DNA from: Pseudomonas sp. BGI-2
GTDB lineage: Bacteria > Pseudomonadota > Gammaproteobacteria > Pseudomonadales > Pseudomonadaceae
Assembly (NCBI RefSeq): GCF_004310295.1
Contig: NZ_SISB01000036.1
Coordinates: 1 to 64,000, forward strand
Direction of reading: 5' to 3'
DNA: 64,000 nt
Part shown: piece by piece, positions 46,206 to 58,090 of the stretch
Layout: each line of letters begins with the position of its first letter
Position numbering within the stretch: position 1 is the first letter of the stretch
The notes under the pieces: model-generated
What the model saw: the letters and a program-made list of their open reading frames with translations, nothing else
What the model was told of the DNA's origin: nothing
Database searches by the model: none
Translations under genes and position numbers: made by a program

Positions 46206-46545
46206 GAGGACTACCTTATGTTGGGCGCGGGATGGCAGGGTGACAGTGCCGCAATAATAGTCAGGGTGTTTCATCAAGTAAACATTTAACCGGTGTTTTA
46301 GTTAAATTAGTTGTGGTGAATAGGGCGCAAATTGAACGCAGAGTTAAAAGTGTGATGCAGTCATCACAGATATTCACAATTGAACGCTTGAAGAATGACT
46401 ACAAGAACACCATCGCGCGGGCGGCGAGGTGCTGCCGAAAGCTGTTCCACTGACCCGTGTGCAGCGCAATGCGTCATCAATACTGCAGTTTTGCTGCGCA
46501 ATCGCTAGAATGGCGGCCTTTGCGAAGTTCTGGAGTTTCCCCCTC
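46206..46545. other. Divergent mvaT-purU intergenic region
   Basis: 340 bp. The left part is AT-rich and holds the mvaT promoter; around 46287-46320 it has TTTAAC / GTTAAA-type AT-rich sequence that could serve MvaT self-binding. The right part carries the purU leader, with TGGAG about 10 nt before its ATG. No further gene is supported. Confidence 0.55.
46254..46282 (-). promoter_or_regulatory. Candidate sigma-70 promoter of mvaT
   Basis: On the minus strand TTTACT (46282-46277) and TATTAT (46259-46254) are separated by 17 bp, about 50 bp upstream of the mvaT ATG. This is a good match in spacing and -10 sequence but is read by eye. Confidence 0.5.
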
Positions 46546-47394
<849 letters not shown>

Positions 47395-47419
47395 CAGTCA
47401 CACAACACGGTTGAAATTC

Positions 47420-47454
47420 GAAGGGCCTGGGCGTTCAATCGCCTCAGGCCCTTC
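47420..47454 (+). terminator. Hairpin after purU
   Basis: GAAGGGCCTG (47420-47429) and CAGGCCCTTC (47445-47454) form a perfect 10-bp stem with a 15-nt loop, 26 bp after the purU stop. Only a weak T-rich end follows, so termination may be partial, with read-through into the small gene at 47481. Confidence 0.5.
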
Positions 47455-47480
47455 GCCGTTTCTGCACTGAGGACATGACC

Positions 47481-47657
47481 ATGGCCGATCCACTCGACAA
47501 AGCCACCTCCAAGGCCCCCGCTACGTTGGGGGAGGGCTGCCTAAGTCGCTACGATCCGGATGACATGAGCGCCGAAGACGGCACGGAGTTCCCCGGTGCC
47601 GCCGAGTTGTGGGAGCAGTTGCAGCAAGAACCCGACGACAAGCCTAAGCCTGCTTGA
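47481..47657 (+). CDS. Small acidic hypothetical protein (58 aa)
   Basis: An acidic, probably unstructured 58-aa protein (MADPLDKATSKAPATLGEGC; later YDPDDMSAEDGTEFPGAAEL). GAGGA lies 7-8 nt before the ATG at 47481; an ATG two codons earlier (47475) is too close to it. It follows purU and overlaps the 3' end of the converging membrane protein gene by 14 bp. The codon use looks like a real gene and I recall similar short proteins in pseudomonads, but no function is known. Confidence 0.6.
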   Translation: MADPLDKATSKAPATLGEGCLSRYDPDDMSAEDGTEFPGAAELWEQLQQEPDDKPKPA

Positions 47658-48639
47658 ACTTCATCAGCTTCTTGAGCAGCGGCCGTCCCAGCATCAGCAA
47701 AAACACCGGGCCACCCACCACCAGGTAGAAGTAATACGTCACCGCCCGCCAGATCAGAATCGCCGCCGCGGCGGTGGATTTCCCCACCATGGGCGCCAAC
47801 AGCGCCGCCGACGTCAACTCCGCCGCACCGGCACCGCCCGGTAACAGACTGAATTGCCCGGCACTCAGCGAAAGCATCTGGATCAGGAAACACCAGGCCC
47901 ACTGTAAATCCGCCCCGAGCCCGCGCAACGCCAGATACAGCACGCTATAACGAAGGAGCCAATGGACGCAGGTCAGGGCAAATACCTTGATCAATGTCAG
48001 AGCCGGCAACTTCAGCGTGTCAGTGAACGCCGCCAGAAAGTGCAGCAGCTTTCGCGCCCAGCGCAGGCGCGTGGTGCCTTCGACATTGAGGCGAACGAGC
48101 AGCCGCCCACTCAGGCGAATCAGCAGTCGATGGTAGCGGGCCACCACCACGCAACTGAGCAACCCGCCGAACATCGAGATGGCACTGACGATCAGCAACC
48201 ATTCCAGGCGCTCGCTGAGGTGCTGGAACAGCGCATAAATCAGAATCCCGCTCAACGCGCAGAGGAAAAACAGCAGGTCGCTGAGCTGGTCCATGGCGAA
48301 CACCGCGCTGCCCCTTGCCGGGCGCACGCCGTTGCGCGCCAGCAGCGCCATGATGGTCAGCGGGCCACCGCTGCCGCCGGGTGTGGCGCAGTAGGCGAAC
48401 TCGGCGGCCATCACCACGCCGAGGCTTTTGATCCGGCCCACCTTGTCGCACTGATCGCCCAGCAACAGGCGCAGGCGCTGGGTGTTCACCCCCCAGCACA
48501 GCAAGATCATGCCGAACATGATCAGCAATTCATTCAATGGAAAGTTTTGCAGCCGTGACCATGTCTGGTTGCCGCCCAGCAGCAACGGAATCAACACTGC
48601 GGCGAGCAGGGCGATAAACAGCAGAATCCCCCGGCTCAT
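47644..48639 (-). CDS. UPF0104 / lysylphosphatidylglycerol synthase-type membrane protein
   Basis: A 331-aa integral membrane protein with about eight transmembrane helices, matching the flippase-like membrane part of MprF without its synthase domain. Typical motifs are GVVMAAEFAYCATPGGSGGP (about 74-93) and QFSLLPGGAGAAELTSAALL (about 273-292), where paired Pro-Gly-Gly and Glu residues are family hallmarks. Together with the glycosyltransferase and the DUF2334 protein upstream (ATGA overlap), it may act on or translocate a lipid-linked glycan; this is inferred from the cluster. Confidence 0.82.
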   Translation of the reverse strand: MSRGILLFIALLAAVLIPLLLGGNQTWSRLQNFPLNELLIMFGMILLCWGVNTQRLRLLLGDQCDKVGRIKSLGVVMAAEFAYCATPGGSGGPLTIMALLARNGVRPARGSAVFAMDQLSDLLFFLCALSGILIYALFQHLSERLEWLLIVSAISMFGGLLSCVVVARYHRLLIRLSGRLLVRLNVEGTTRLRWARKLLHFLAAFTDTLKLPALTLIKVFALTCVHWLLRYSVLYLALRGLGADLQWAWCFLIQMLSLSAGQFSLLPGGAGAAELTSAALLAPMVGKSTAAAAILIWRAVTYYFYLVVGGPVFLLMLGRPLLKKLMKFKQA

Positions 48640-49400
48640 GCGACGCGACCAAGACGGTCACTGTGCCGCGAGAGCCACTGGGCCTTGGTCATCGGCACGC
48701 GACCTTGATCGAGCAAGCGCCTGAGGGTTTGCAGCCAGTAATGGCGCGAAAACCCATGACGCATGTCCACCGGGTGCAGGCCGAGACGAATCACCGGCGC
48801 TTGCCGCCAACGCTGTTCCCGCTGATCGCTGACGAGTTTCGACAGGCCCCGACGCCAGGCGCTGCGCGCGCTCCAGACCAGTCCCGGCGCATCGATGGCA
48901 GTGAAATCCGGCAGACGATAGAGATGCTGAGGATCGCTGGTGTAGCTCAGCGGTAACTGGCGCAACGCTTGACGAGTGCCTTCGCTCATCAGCCAGGCCG
49001 GGGCGACGAAGCCTTCCAGCGGCCAGCGATAGCGATGGAACACTTCTATTCCGGCCCGCAGACGGGCGAGGGCGGCGGCTTGCGACAAGCTGTAAAACTC
49101 GCCTTCGTGGGTGTAGATCCGGCGCATGAACCAGTCTCTGGGGTTGCTGGGAGGAGGGTCTTCATCGCAATGAAAGTAGCCGTGCAATGCCAGTTCGTCA
49201 CCTCGGGCGACTCGGCTGGTGAGCAATCGTCTGAATCCCGGGTTCTCGTCCAGATCGTTGTGCTTATGGAAATTCGGCACCACCAGCCAGGTCATCGGCA
49301 CCTCGCCCAAGGCATCCACGGCTTCGACAAAAGGCTGGTAATCGGCCCAGGTTTGCGGCGCAACGTCGTGCAGCACGAGTAACACGCTGGGCGGGTTCAT
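48636..49400 (-). CDS. DUF2334 polysaccharide deacetylase-like protein
   Basis: A 254-aa protein of the NodB-homology fold. VLLVLHDVAPQ at the N-terminus carries the family Asp, LALHGYFHCDEDPP the His-x-x-x-His metal motif, and GFVAPAWLMS the PAW substrate motif. Predicted to deacetylate or otherwise hydrolyse a sugar polymer or glycolipid; the exact substrate is unknown. The start at 49400 leaves 4 bp after the glycosyltransferase stop; an ATG at 49412 would overlap it by 8 bp and cannot be excluded. No signal peptide is visible, so it probably acts in the cytoplasm. Confidence 0.83.
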   Translation of the reverse strand: MNPPSVLLVLHDVAPQTWADYQPFVEAVDALGEVPMTWLVVPNFHKHNDLDENPGFRRLLTSRVARGDELALHGYFHCDEDPPPSNPRDWFMRRIYTHEGEFYSLSQAAALARLRAGIEVFHRYRWPLEGFVAPAWLMSEGTRQALRQLPLSYTSDPQHLYRLPDFTAIDAPGLVWSARSAWRRGLSKLVSDQREQRWRQAPVIRLGLHPVDMRHGFSRHYWLQTLRRLLDQGRVPMTKAQWLSRHSDRLGRVA

Positions 49401-49404
49401 GGGC

Positions 49405-50526
49405 TCAACCATTGGCGGTCAGCGGCCATGGGCTGCCGAGAACAGCGTGATAGTGACCCAGCAGGCTGTTGACCACGGTGTCCCAGGCGTAATGCTGTTC
49501 AACATGACTGCGAGCTCGTTTGCCTAGAGCGGCGCTCCCCTGACTGAACAGCTCGCGGACGGCGTTGGCCATCGCCAGGGGATTGTTCGGCGCGCACAGC
49601 AGGCCGCATTGATCGGTCACGATTTCCTGAAAAGCCCCGGCAGCCACGGCCACGACCGGAATGCCGCTGGCCATGGCTTCGAGGATTACCAGTCCGAACG
49701 TTTCCTGATCTCCGGCATGCAGCAGCGCGTCAGCGCTGGCCATTAACCGCGCGACTTGGGTGGCCGGGCAGAACTCATCGACGACGGTAACGTTGTCCGG
49801 CACCACGGCGGGCATCGACGAGCCGACCAGAAGCAAGTGAAAACGAGGCCCGAGACGCTTCATGCAACTGAGCAGGACCGGCAGGTTCTTTTCCTTGGAG
49901 CCACGGCCGGCGAAGATCAGCAGATGGGTGTTTTCATCGATGCCCAGTTCAGCCCGCAAGCCGCTGTCCCTTGCTCCGGGATTAAATATTTGCAGATCGA
50001 CGCCCAGCGGCTGCACGAACACATTCTTCACCCCCAGACCGATCAACTTGTCGGCCATGACCTGACTCGGCGCCAGCACCCGGTCGAAGTTGCCGTACAA
50101 TTTTCTGACATAGGCTTCGACATTCGGGGTCACCCAATTGCCCATGCGATTGCTGACCAGCAGTGGCAGGTCCGAGTGATAAAACCCGATTACCGGCACA
50201 TCCAGTTGCCGGCGCGCATCCAGAGCCGCCCATGCGGTGAGGTAAGGGTCGCCGACTTCGATCAGATCGGGCTGTAAGTCTTGCAGGACATTTCGCCAGG
50301 GGGCCAGACGGAGGGGGAAACGATACCCCTTGCCGAAGGGCAGGGCCGGGGCTGGAACGGTGAAAACGCCATCCTGTTCACTCAGGTGTGCCCCCGGGAT
50401 CAGCAAACTGTGGCGAATGCCTGGCTTGATACTCAGGCGACGGTGCTTGGCATCCAGATACGTGCGCACGCCTCCGCTGGCAGGGGCGTAGAACATGGTT
50501 ATGTCCGCGATATGCACAATGAGCAT
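49405..50526 (-). CDS. Glycosyltransferase family 4-like protein
   Basis: A 373-aa GT-B-fold glycosyltransferase. The N-terminal acceptor domain starts MLIVHIADITMFYAPASGGV, with the Gly-Gly-Val loop typical of GT4 enzymes. The donor-binding domain has FAGRGSKEKN (about 211-220) and the E-x7-E motif HAGDQETFGLVILEAMASGI (about 297-316). It is the first gene of a three-gene cluster with DUF2334 and the UPF0104 protein, suggesting synthesis and export or modification of a glycolipid. Sugar specificity is not readable. Confidence 0.87.
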   Translation of the reverse strand: MLIVHIADITMFYAPASGGVRTYLDAKHRRLSIKPGIRHSLLIPGAHLSEQDGVFTVPAPALPFGKGYRFPLRLAPWRNVLQDLQPDLIEVGDPYLTAWAALDARRQLDVPVIGFYHSDLPLLVSNRMGNWVTPNVEAYVRKLYGNFDRVLAPSQVMADKLIGLGVKNVFVQPLGVDLQIFNPGARDSGLRAELGIDENTHLLIFAGRGSKEKNLPVLLSCMKRLGPRFHLLLVGSSMPAVVPDNVTVVDEFCPATQVARLMASADALLHAGDQETFGLVILEAMASGIPVVAVAAGAFQEIVTDQCGLLCAPNNPLAMANAVRELFSQGSAALGKRARSHVEQHYAWDTVVNSLLGHYHAVLGSPWPLTANG

Positions 50527-50637
50527 CCCTCCGGTCCGTTGTTCTCCCTTGGTTGACCTTTATGAAGGATAGATGTTCGGTTGGGGTTTTGTGGCGGGGG
50601 GATCCAGCGAGGTTTTTGCGGTGTATTTCAGACCGTC

Positions 50638-50704
50638 TTCGCGGGCAAGCCTCGCTCCTACAGGTTCACACGAATCCTTGTAGGAGCGAGGCTTGCCCGC
50701 GAAG
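50638..50704. repeat. REP palindrome pair
   Basis: CTTCGCGGGCAAGCCTCGCT (from 50638) and its exact complement ending at 50704, with a short centre, in the gap between the glycosyltransferase promoter side and the end of the chemoreceptor gene. Confidence 0.92.
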
Positions 50705-50719
50705 GGGCCGGTTCAGACA

Positions 50720-52609
50720 CTAAATACGGAAACTGCCCACCAGCTGCTTCAACCGCGCCGCCTGCTGCTCAAGGTCCGAGCAAGCCCGCAACGTCGACTG
50801 CAAGTTCTCCACACCTTCCTGATTCAGCGTATTGATCTCAGTGATATCCACGTTGATCGACTCGACTACAGCCGTCTGCTCCTCAGTCGCCGTCGCCACC
50901 GACTGGTTCATCCCGTCAATCTCACCAATACGCAATGTCACGCTGTTCAACCGCTCGCCCGCCAGGTTGGCGATTTCCACGCTGTCCTGGCTGTGGCGCT
51001 GGCTGTCGCTCATGGTGCTGACGGATTCACGAGCGCCGACTTGCAGCTCCTCGATCATGGTCTGCACCTGTTGCGCCGATTCCTGCGTGCGATGCGCCAG
51101 GTTGCGCACCTCATCTGCAACCACGGCAAAACCCCGTCCGGCTTCACCGGCACGGGCCGCTTCGATGGCGGCGTTCAGCGCCAGCAGGTTGGTTTGCTGG
51201 GAGATGCTGGTGATCACTTCGAGAATTTGCCCGATGTTCACGGTTTTGCTGTTCAGCGATTCGATGTTGGTACTCGAAGCGCTGAGCATGCTCGACAGCT
51301 GATTCATCGCTTTGATACTGCGATCCACCACTTGTTGACCGTCCTCGGCCAGGCTGCGGGCATCGCTGGCCTGACTGGAAGCCTGGGCGGCGTTGCGGGC
51401 GATTTCCTGTGCGGCGGCGCCGAGCTGGTTGATCGCCGCAGCCACGCTGCTGGTGCGCGAGGCTTGCTGGTCGGAGTTGAACATCGACGAGTTCGAGGCG
51501 GCTACCACCCGCAGCGCGACTTCGTTGACCTGGCCGGTGGCCGAGGACACTTCACGGATCGAACCGTGAATACGTTCCACGAAACGGTTGAACGCGGTGC
51601 CGAGGACGCCGAATTCGTCGTTGTTTTCAATGGTCAGGCGCTTGGTCAGGTCGCCTTCACCGTCGGCGATGTCCGCCATGGCGCGGGTCATGACGTGCAG
51701 CGGCTGGATCAGGATGCGGATCAACATGCCCAGCAGCGCAATGATGATCGCCACGGCGATGATGGTCGCGACGACCGCCGAGGCGCGGAATTCGCTGAGC
51801 ATCGAGAAGGCTTTGTCTTTATCGATCGACAGGCCGATGTACCAGTTGACCGACGGCAGGCCTTTGATCGGGGTGAAGGTGACGATGCGAGTCTTGCCGT
51901 CGACCTCCACTTCACTGAAGTCGCTGCTGATACGCGGGGTGTTTTTCGGGTACGCCTCGCTCAGGGACTTCATCACCAGGGCTTTGTCCGGGTGCACCAG
52001 GATCTTGCCGTCGGCGCTGACCAGGAAGGCGTAGCCCATGCCGGAAAAGTCGCGGGCGCTGAGGGTGTCGATCAGGGTTTGCAGGCTCAAGTCGCCGCCC
52101 ACCACGCCCACGCTTTGTCCGGCCTTTTTCGAGGCGGTGGCGATGGAGATGATGGTCTGGCCGGTCGCTGCATCGATGTAAGGTTCGGTCAGGGTCGCCG
52201 TGCTGCTGATTTCGGCGCCTTTGTACCAAGGGCGCACCCGAGGATCGAAGCCGGCGGGCATTTTTGCGTCCGGGCGAATCGTGAAGCTGCCGGTGGCATC
52301 GCCCAGGTAGGACGCCATGAAGGTCGACGTCAGGGCTTTCTGCTCAAGCAGGCTGGCGACATTGGACTGTTCAGGATTGATGGCTATGTTTTGAGCAAGG
52401 TTATCGATCAGCTGGATACGACCGGCCAGCCAGGTCTGGATGTTGTTGGCGGTGACGTCTCCCATCTCATTGAGGTAATTGTCCAGGTCTTCGCGAATGG
52501 CGTTGCGCTGCAGGTAGTCGTTGTACAGCGTGAACGAGGCGAAGGCGGCAATAACGATGAGTGCGGCGGCAAGCAAAATTTTATGGCTGAAGCGCAGGTT
52601 TTTGTTCAT
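50720..52609 (-). CDS. PctA-like amino-acid chemoreceptor (dCache_1 MCP)
   Basis: A 629-aa methyl-accepting chemotaxis protein of the same length and layout as P. aeruginosa PctA. A transmembrane helix (about 11-30), a periplasmic dCache_1 sensor (about 31-275), a second helix (about 278-300), HAMP, and a signalling domain with the hairpin tip IEAARAGEAGRGFAVVADEV. Residues known to hold the amino-acid ligand in PctA (R126, W128, Y129, D146, D173) are all present at the same numbers; position 121 is Phe in place of Tyr. It should sense L-amino acids or related compounds; which ones is not predictable. Monocistronic, with a divergent ATPase gene upstream. Confidence 0.92.
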   Translation of the reverse strand: MNKNLRFSHKILLAAALIVIAAFASFTLYNDYLQRNAIREDLDNYLNEMGDVTANNIQTWLAGRIQLIDNLAQNIAINPEQSNVASLLEQKALTSTFMASYLGDATGSFTIRPDAKMPAGFDPRVRPWYKGAEISSTATLTEPYIDAATGQTIISIATASKKAGQSVGVVGGDLSLQTLIDTLSARDFSGMGYAFLVSADGKILVHPDKALVMKSLSEAYPKNTPRISSDFSEVEVDGKTRIVTFTPIKGLPSVNWYIGLSIDKDKAFSMLSEFRASAVVATIIAVAIIIALLGMLIRILIQPLHVMTRAMADIADGEGDLTKRLTIENNDEFGVLGTAFNRFVERIHGSIREVSSATGQVNEVALRVVAASNSSMFNSDQQASRTSSVAAAINQLGAAAQEIARNAAQASSQASDARSLAEDGQQVVDRSIKAMNQLSSMLSASSTNIESLNSKTVNIGQILEVITSISQQTNLLALNAAIEAARAGEAGRGFAVVADEVRNLAHRTQESAQQVQTMIEELQVGARESVSTMSDSQRHSQDSVEIANLAGERLNSVTLRIGEIDGMNQSVATATEEQTAVVESINVDITEINTLNQEGVENLQSTLRACSDLEQQAARLKQLVGSFRI

Positions 52610-52785
52610 GGCTTGGGGTTCCGCTAAGGTCTTAATGTCCTGAGCGTGCTTTTATATAGGCACGCAAAATGGGCAATGTTGAAAAAAAGCTGATATTTCC
52701 ATCCTCTCCTTAGGGAATTACCGACGCTATTTTCGGATTGGTCTTACAACTATTTGTATCGGCCGTGCAGGATCAAAGATTAACC

Positions 52786-54285
52786 ATGGGTGACAAAATG
52801 CCTGACTCATCGCAACTCGTTATCGGCGCTGACCTTGCCGGCCAGCCTGTCTCTCAGGCCATGCGCCTGGCGAACCGTCACGGTCTGGTCGCGGGCGCTA
52901 CCGGCACCGGTAAAACCGTTACGTTGCAGCGGCTGGCCGAAGCGTTCAGCGACGCTGGCGTGGCGGTGTTTGCGGCAGACATCAAGGGTGACCTGTGTGG
53001 CCTGGGTGCCGCCGGCAACCCTCAAGGCAAAATCGCCGAGCGGATCGCCGGGATGCCGTGGCTGAACCACAAACCTGCGGCGTATCCGGTGACCTTGTGG
53101 GACATTCACGGTCAGTCCGGTCATCCATTGCGCACGACCTTGAGTGAAATGGGGCCGTTGCTGATTGGCAGCCTGCTGGAGCTGACCGACAGTCAGCAGT
53201 CGGCGCTGTATGCCGCGTTCAAGGTGGCGGACCGGGAAGGGCTGTTGCTGCTGGATCTCAAGGATTTGAAGGCGCTGCTCAATCACCTGCGTGACAACCC
53301 CGAATTGCTGGGGGACGACGCGGCGTTGATGACCACCGGTTCCAGTCAGGCGCTGTTACGGCGTCTGGCGACCCTGGAACAACAAGGCGCCGAAGCGCTG
53401 TTCGGCGAACCGGCGCTGCAACTCGAAGACATTCTGCAGCCGACGTCCGATGGACGTGGGCGTATCCACTTGCTGGATGCCAGTCGTCTGGTCCACGAAG
53501 CGCCGAAGGTGTATGCGACGTTCTTGCTGTGGCTACTGGCTGAGTTGTTCGAGCAACTGCCGGAGCGTGGCGATTCGGACAAACCGCTGCTGGCGCTGTT
53601 TTTCGACGAAGCGCATTTATTGTTTGCTGGCACGCCCAAGGCTTTGCAGGATCGTCTGGAGCAGGTGGTGCGGCTGATTCGTTCCAAAGGCGTGGGCGTG
53701 TATTTCGTCACGCAATCGCCGGGTGACTTGCCGGATGACGTGCTGGCTCAGCTCGGCCTGCGTATCCAGCACGGTTTGCGCGCCTTCACCGCCAAGGAGC
53801 AGAAATCCCTGCGAGCGGTGGCGGAAGGCTTCCGGCCGAACCCGGCGTTCGACGCCTTGTCGGTGCTGACTGAGCTGGGGATCGGCGAGGCGCTGGTCGG
53901 CACCTTGCAGGACAAGGGCACGCCGGAGATGGTCCAGCGTGTATTGGTCGCCCCGCCGCAATCGCGGATCGGGCCGTTGACCGAAACCGAGCGCACGATG
54001 CTGATCGCCGGGTCGCCGTTCAAAGGGCGGTATGACAAGCCGGTTGATCGGGAATCGGCGTATGAAATATTAATGGGCCGTAAAGGGTTGGCCCCAGAAC
54101 CTGACGTCGCTGCGGGCAAGCCTGCGGCCGAAGAGCCAAGTTTCACCGACAAGGCCGGGGAATTCCTCGGCACGGCGGCGGGGCAGGCGCTGAAATCGGC
54201 GATGCGCCAGGCGGCCAATCAATTGGGCCGACAGCTGGTACGCGGGTTGATGGGGTCGCTGCTCGGCGGCAGCAAACGCCGCTGA
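52786..54285 (+). CDS. HerA/YjgR-like ATPase (DUF853 family)
   Basis: A 499-aa P-loop ATPase. Walker A is GATGTGKT (about 35-42); FFDEAHLLFAG (about 284-294) is Walker B; VYFVTQSPGDLP supplies sensor-type residues; a linker and a Gly-rich C-terminal end (LMGSLLGGSKRR) follow. This is the YjgR/DUF853 group of the HerA-FtsK clan, whose physiological role is not established. The ATG at 52786 is used; a second in-frame ATG at 52798 has GGGTGA 5 nt before it and may be the real start. It is followed by a long inverted repeat. Confidence 0.85.
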   Translation: MGDKMPDSSQLVIGADLAGQPVSQAMRLANRHGLVAGATGTGKTVTLQRLAEAFSDAGVAVFAADIKGDLCGLGAAGNPQGKIAERIAGMPWLNHKPAAYPVTLWDIHGQSGHPLRTTLSEMGPLLIGSLLELTDSQQSALYAAFKVADREGLLLLDLKDLKALLNHLRDNPELLGDDAALMTTGSSQALLRRLATLEQQGAEALFGEPALQLEDILQPTSDGRGRIHLLDASRLVHEAPKVYATFLLWLLAELFEQLPERGDSDKPLLALFFDEAHLLFAGTPKALQDRLEQVVRLIRSKGVGVYFVTQSPGDLPDDVLAQLGLRIQHGLRAFTAKEQKSLRAVAEGFRPNPAFDALSVLTELGIGEALVGTLQDKGTPEMVQRVLVAPPQSRIGPLTETERTMLIAGSPFKGRYDKPVDRESAYEILMGRKGLAPEPDVAAGKPAAEEPSFTDKAGEFLGTAAGQALKSAMRQAANQLGRQLVRGLMGSLLGGSKRR

Positions 54286-54304
54286 CAAGCGGGCACAGTA
54301 AAAA

Positions 54305-54454
54305 TGTGGGAGTGAGCCTTGTGGCGAGGGGATTTATCCCCGTTCGGCTGCGAAGCAGACGTCAACCCATTACATGCGGTTGGACTTTGAAGAGCAGGGG
54401 CCGCTTCGCGGCCCAACGGGGATAAATCCCCTCACCACAAGGCTCGCTCCTACA
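54305..54454. repeat. Large inverted repeat, MITE/REP-like (about 37-bp arms)
   Basis: Arms 54305-54341 and 54418-54454 are complementary over most of 37 bp (TGTGGGAGTGAGCCTTGTGG and, after it, CGAGGGGATTTATCCCC), enclosing a 76-bp centre with CGGCTGCGAAGCAG and a GGGGCCGC/GCGGCCC hairpin. It shares elements with the 15379-15518 repeat, and lies between converging genes. Confidence 0.82.
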
Positions 54455-54469
54455 GGGGCGGTGTTAATT

Positions 54470-54925
54470 TCAGGTTTTGGGTTTGGCGTGCGCCGCAAGG
54501 CGTTCCAGCGCCGCCCGCAGATTCGGATCGCTGATCCCATCGGCTGTGGCCTGAATGGTCGCGCCGGCATCGGTCGACAAACTGATGGTATGGCCCGCCG
54601 CCCCTTGCTGGACGGTCGGCGGCTGCACTTTGAACAAAATCCGCGTCAGGCTGGCGAATTCGTCGAACATCTGTAACTGGCGTTGCAGACGTTTTTGCTG
54701 ATAACGCAGGCGGGTGGCCCAATGACCGTCGGTGACGATCAGCAACAAACTGCCTTCGCGCCACGAGGCCACATGGCAATGCTCGCGCGCAGCAGGCTGC
54801 AACTGGCTTTCGAGCAGACGTTGTAAATGACCCAGGCGTTGAGCGTGGCTGAAAATGGCTTTCAGCGGCTTGGCTTCGCGAAGCAGAACGGCGGGTGCTC
54901 TGGCCGTGAGAGGGCGAAATGCCAT
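54470..54925 (-). CDS. DUF721 domain protein
   Basis: A 151-aa protein with a DUF721/DciA-like domain in residues about 20-95 (AQRLGHLQRLLESQLQPAAR, LLLIVTDGHWATRLRYQQ). The DciA group loads or supports the DnaB helicase, but in pseudomonads the link for this secA-adjacent copy is not shown as far as I know. It lies divergently from secA, the order known in P. putida-type genomes. The ATG at 54925 is preferred to the longer frame beginning 55012, which is Cys/Trp-rich and unlike coding sequence. Confidence 0.82.
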   Translation of the reverse strand: MAFRPLTARAPAVLLREAKPLKAIFSHAQRLGHLQRLLESQLQPAAREHCHVASWREGSLLLIVTDGHWATRLRYQQKRLQRQLQMFDEFASLTRILFKVQPPTVQQGAAGHTISLSTDAGATIQATADGISDPNLRAALERLAAHAKPKT

Positions 54926-55232
54926 GATCAGACACCTGAAGTAACAGAGCCGCCATGGTAGCAGAAAGCACCACCTGCACCCGACCCATTGCTTTGCGAG
55001 CGCTTTACCCATTAAATCAACAAGTAACTTCTGCCGTGAATGGCTTGAAGTTGCGCAAAAAGCCCTTATTTTAAGTGAGCCCCGTTACAACGCAGTGCAT
55101 GCATCGTGGAATAACGCCACTTTCCTCACCATCGTTTCCGGGTAGAATACTCGTTCGCATGCGGCCATGAGGGCTGCACGGGCGACTCACGGGGCCGCCC
55201 TCCATCCCTTTAGTGTGGAAGATCCTGCCGAT
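54926..55232. other. Divergent DUF721-secA intergenic region
   Basis: 307 bp. A weak promoter candidate for secA is TTGAAG (55045-55050) and TATTTT (55067-55072) with 16-bp spacing. Closer to secA is a GC-rich dyad GCGGCC (55160-55165) / GGCCGC (55192-55197) that could fold in the leader. No SecM-like reading frame stands out. The 5' extension of the secA frame to 55167 lies through the dyad and is not taken as coding. Confidence 0.5.
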
Positions 55233-57968
<2,736 letters not shown>

Positions 57969-57995
57969 AACCCGTTTCATACGCTGAAATACCCG

Positions 57996-58028
57996 CGCCG
58001 CGACCGGCATCAGCCGTCGCGGCGTTTT
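57996..58028 (+). terminator. Terminator after secA
   Basis: CGCCGCGAC (57996-58004) and GTCGCGGCG (58016-58024) make a perfect 9-bp GC-rich stem with an 11-nt loop, followed by TTTTG. It lies 28 bp after the secA stop and separates it from argJ. Confidence 0.85.
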
Positions 58029-58090
58029 GCCATTTAAACCACCGTTCTTCCTGAAAGCGGTGCTGACATCATTTATTAAGGAGCGCATTC

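Noticed and set aside
47420..47454. Riboswitch before the 58-aa gene
   Set aside because: It is a single simple hairpin right after purU; a terminator is the more economical reading.
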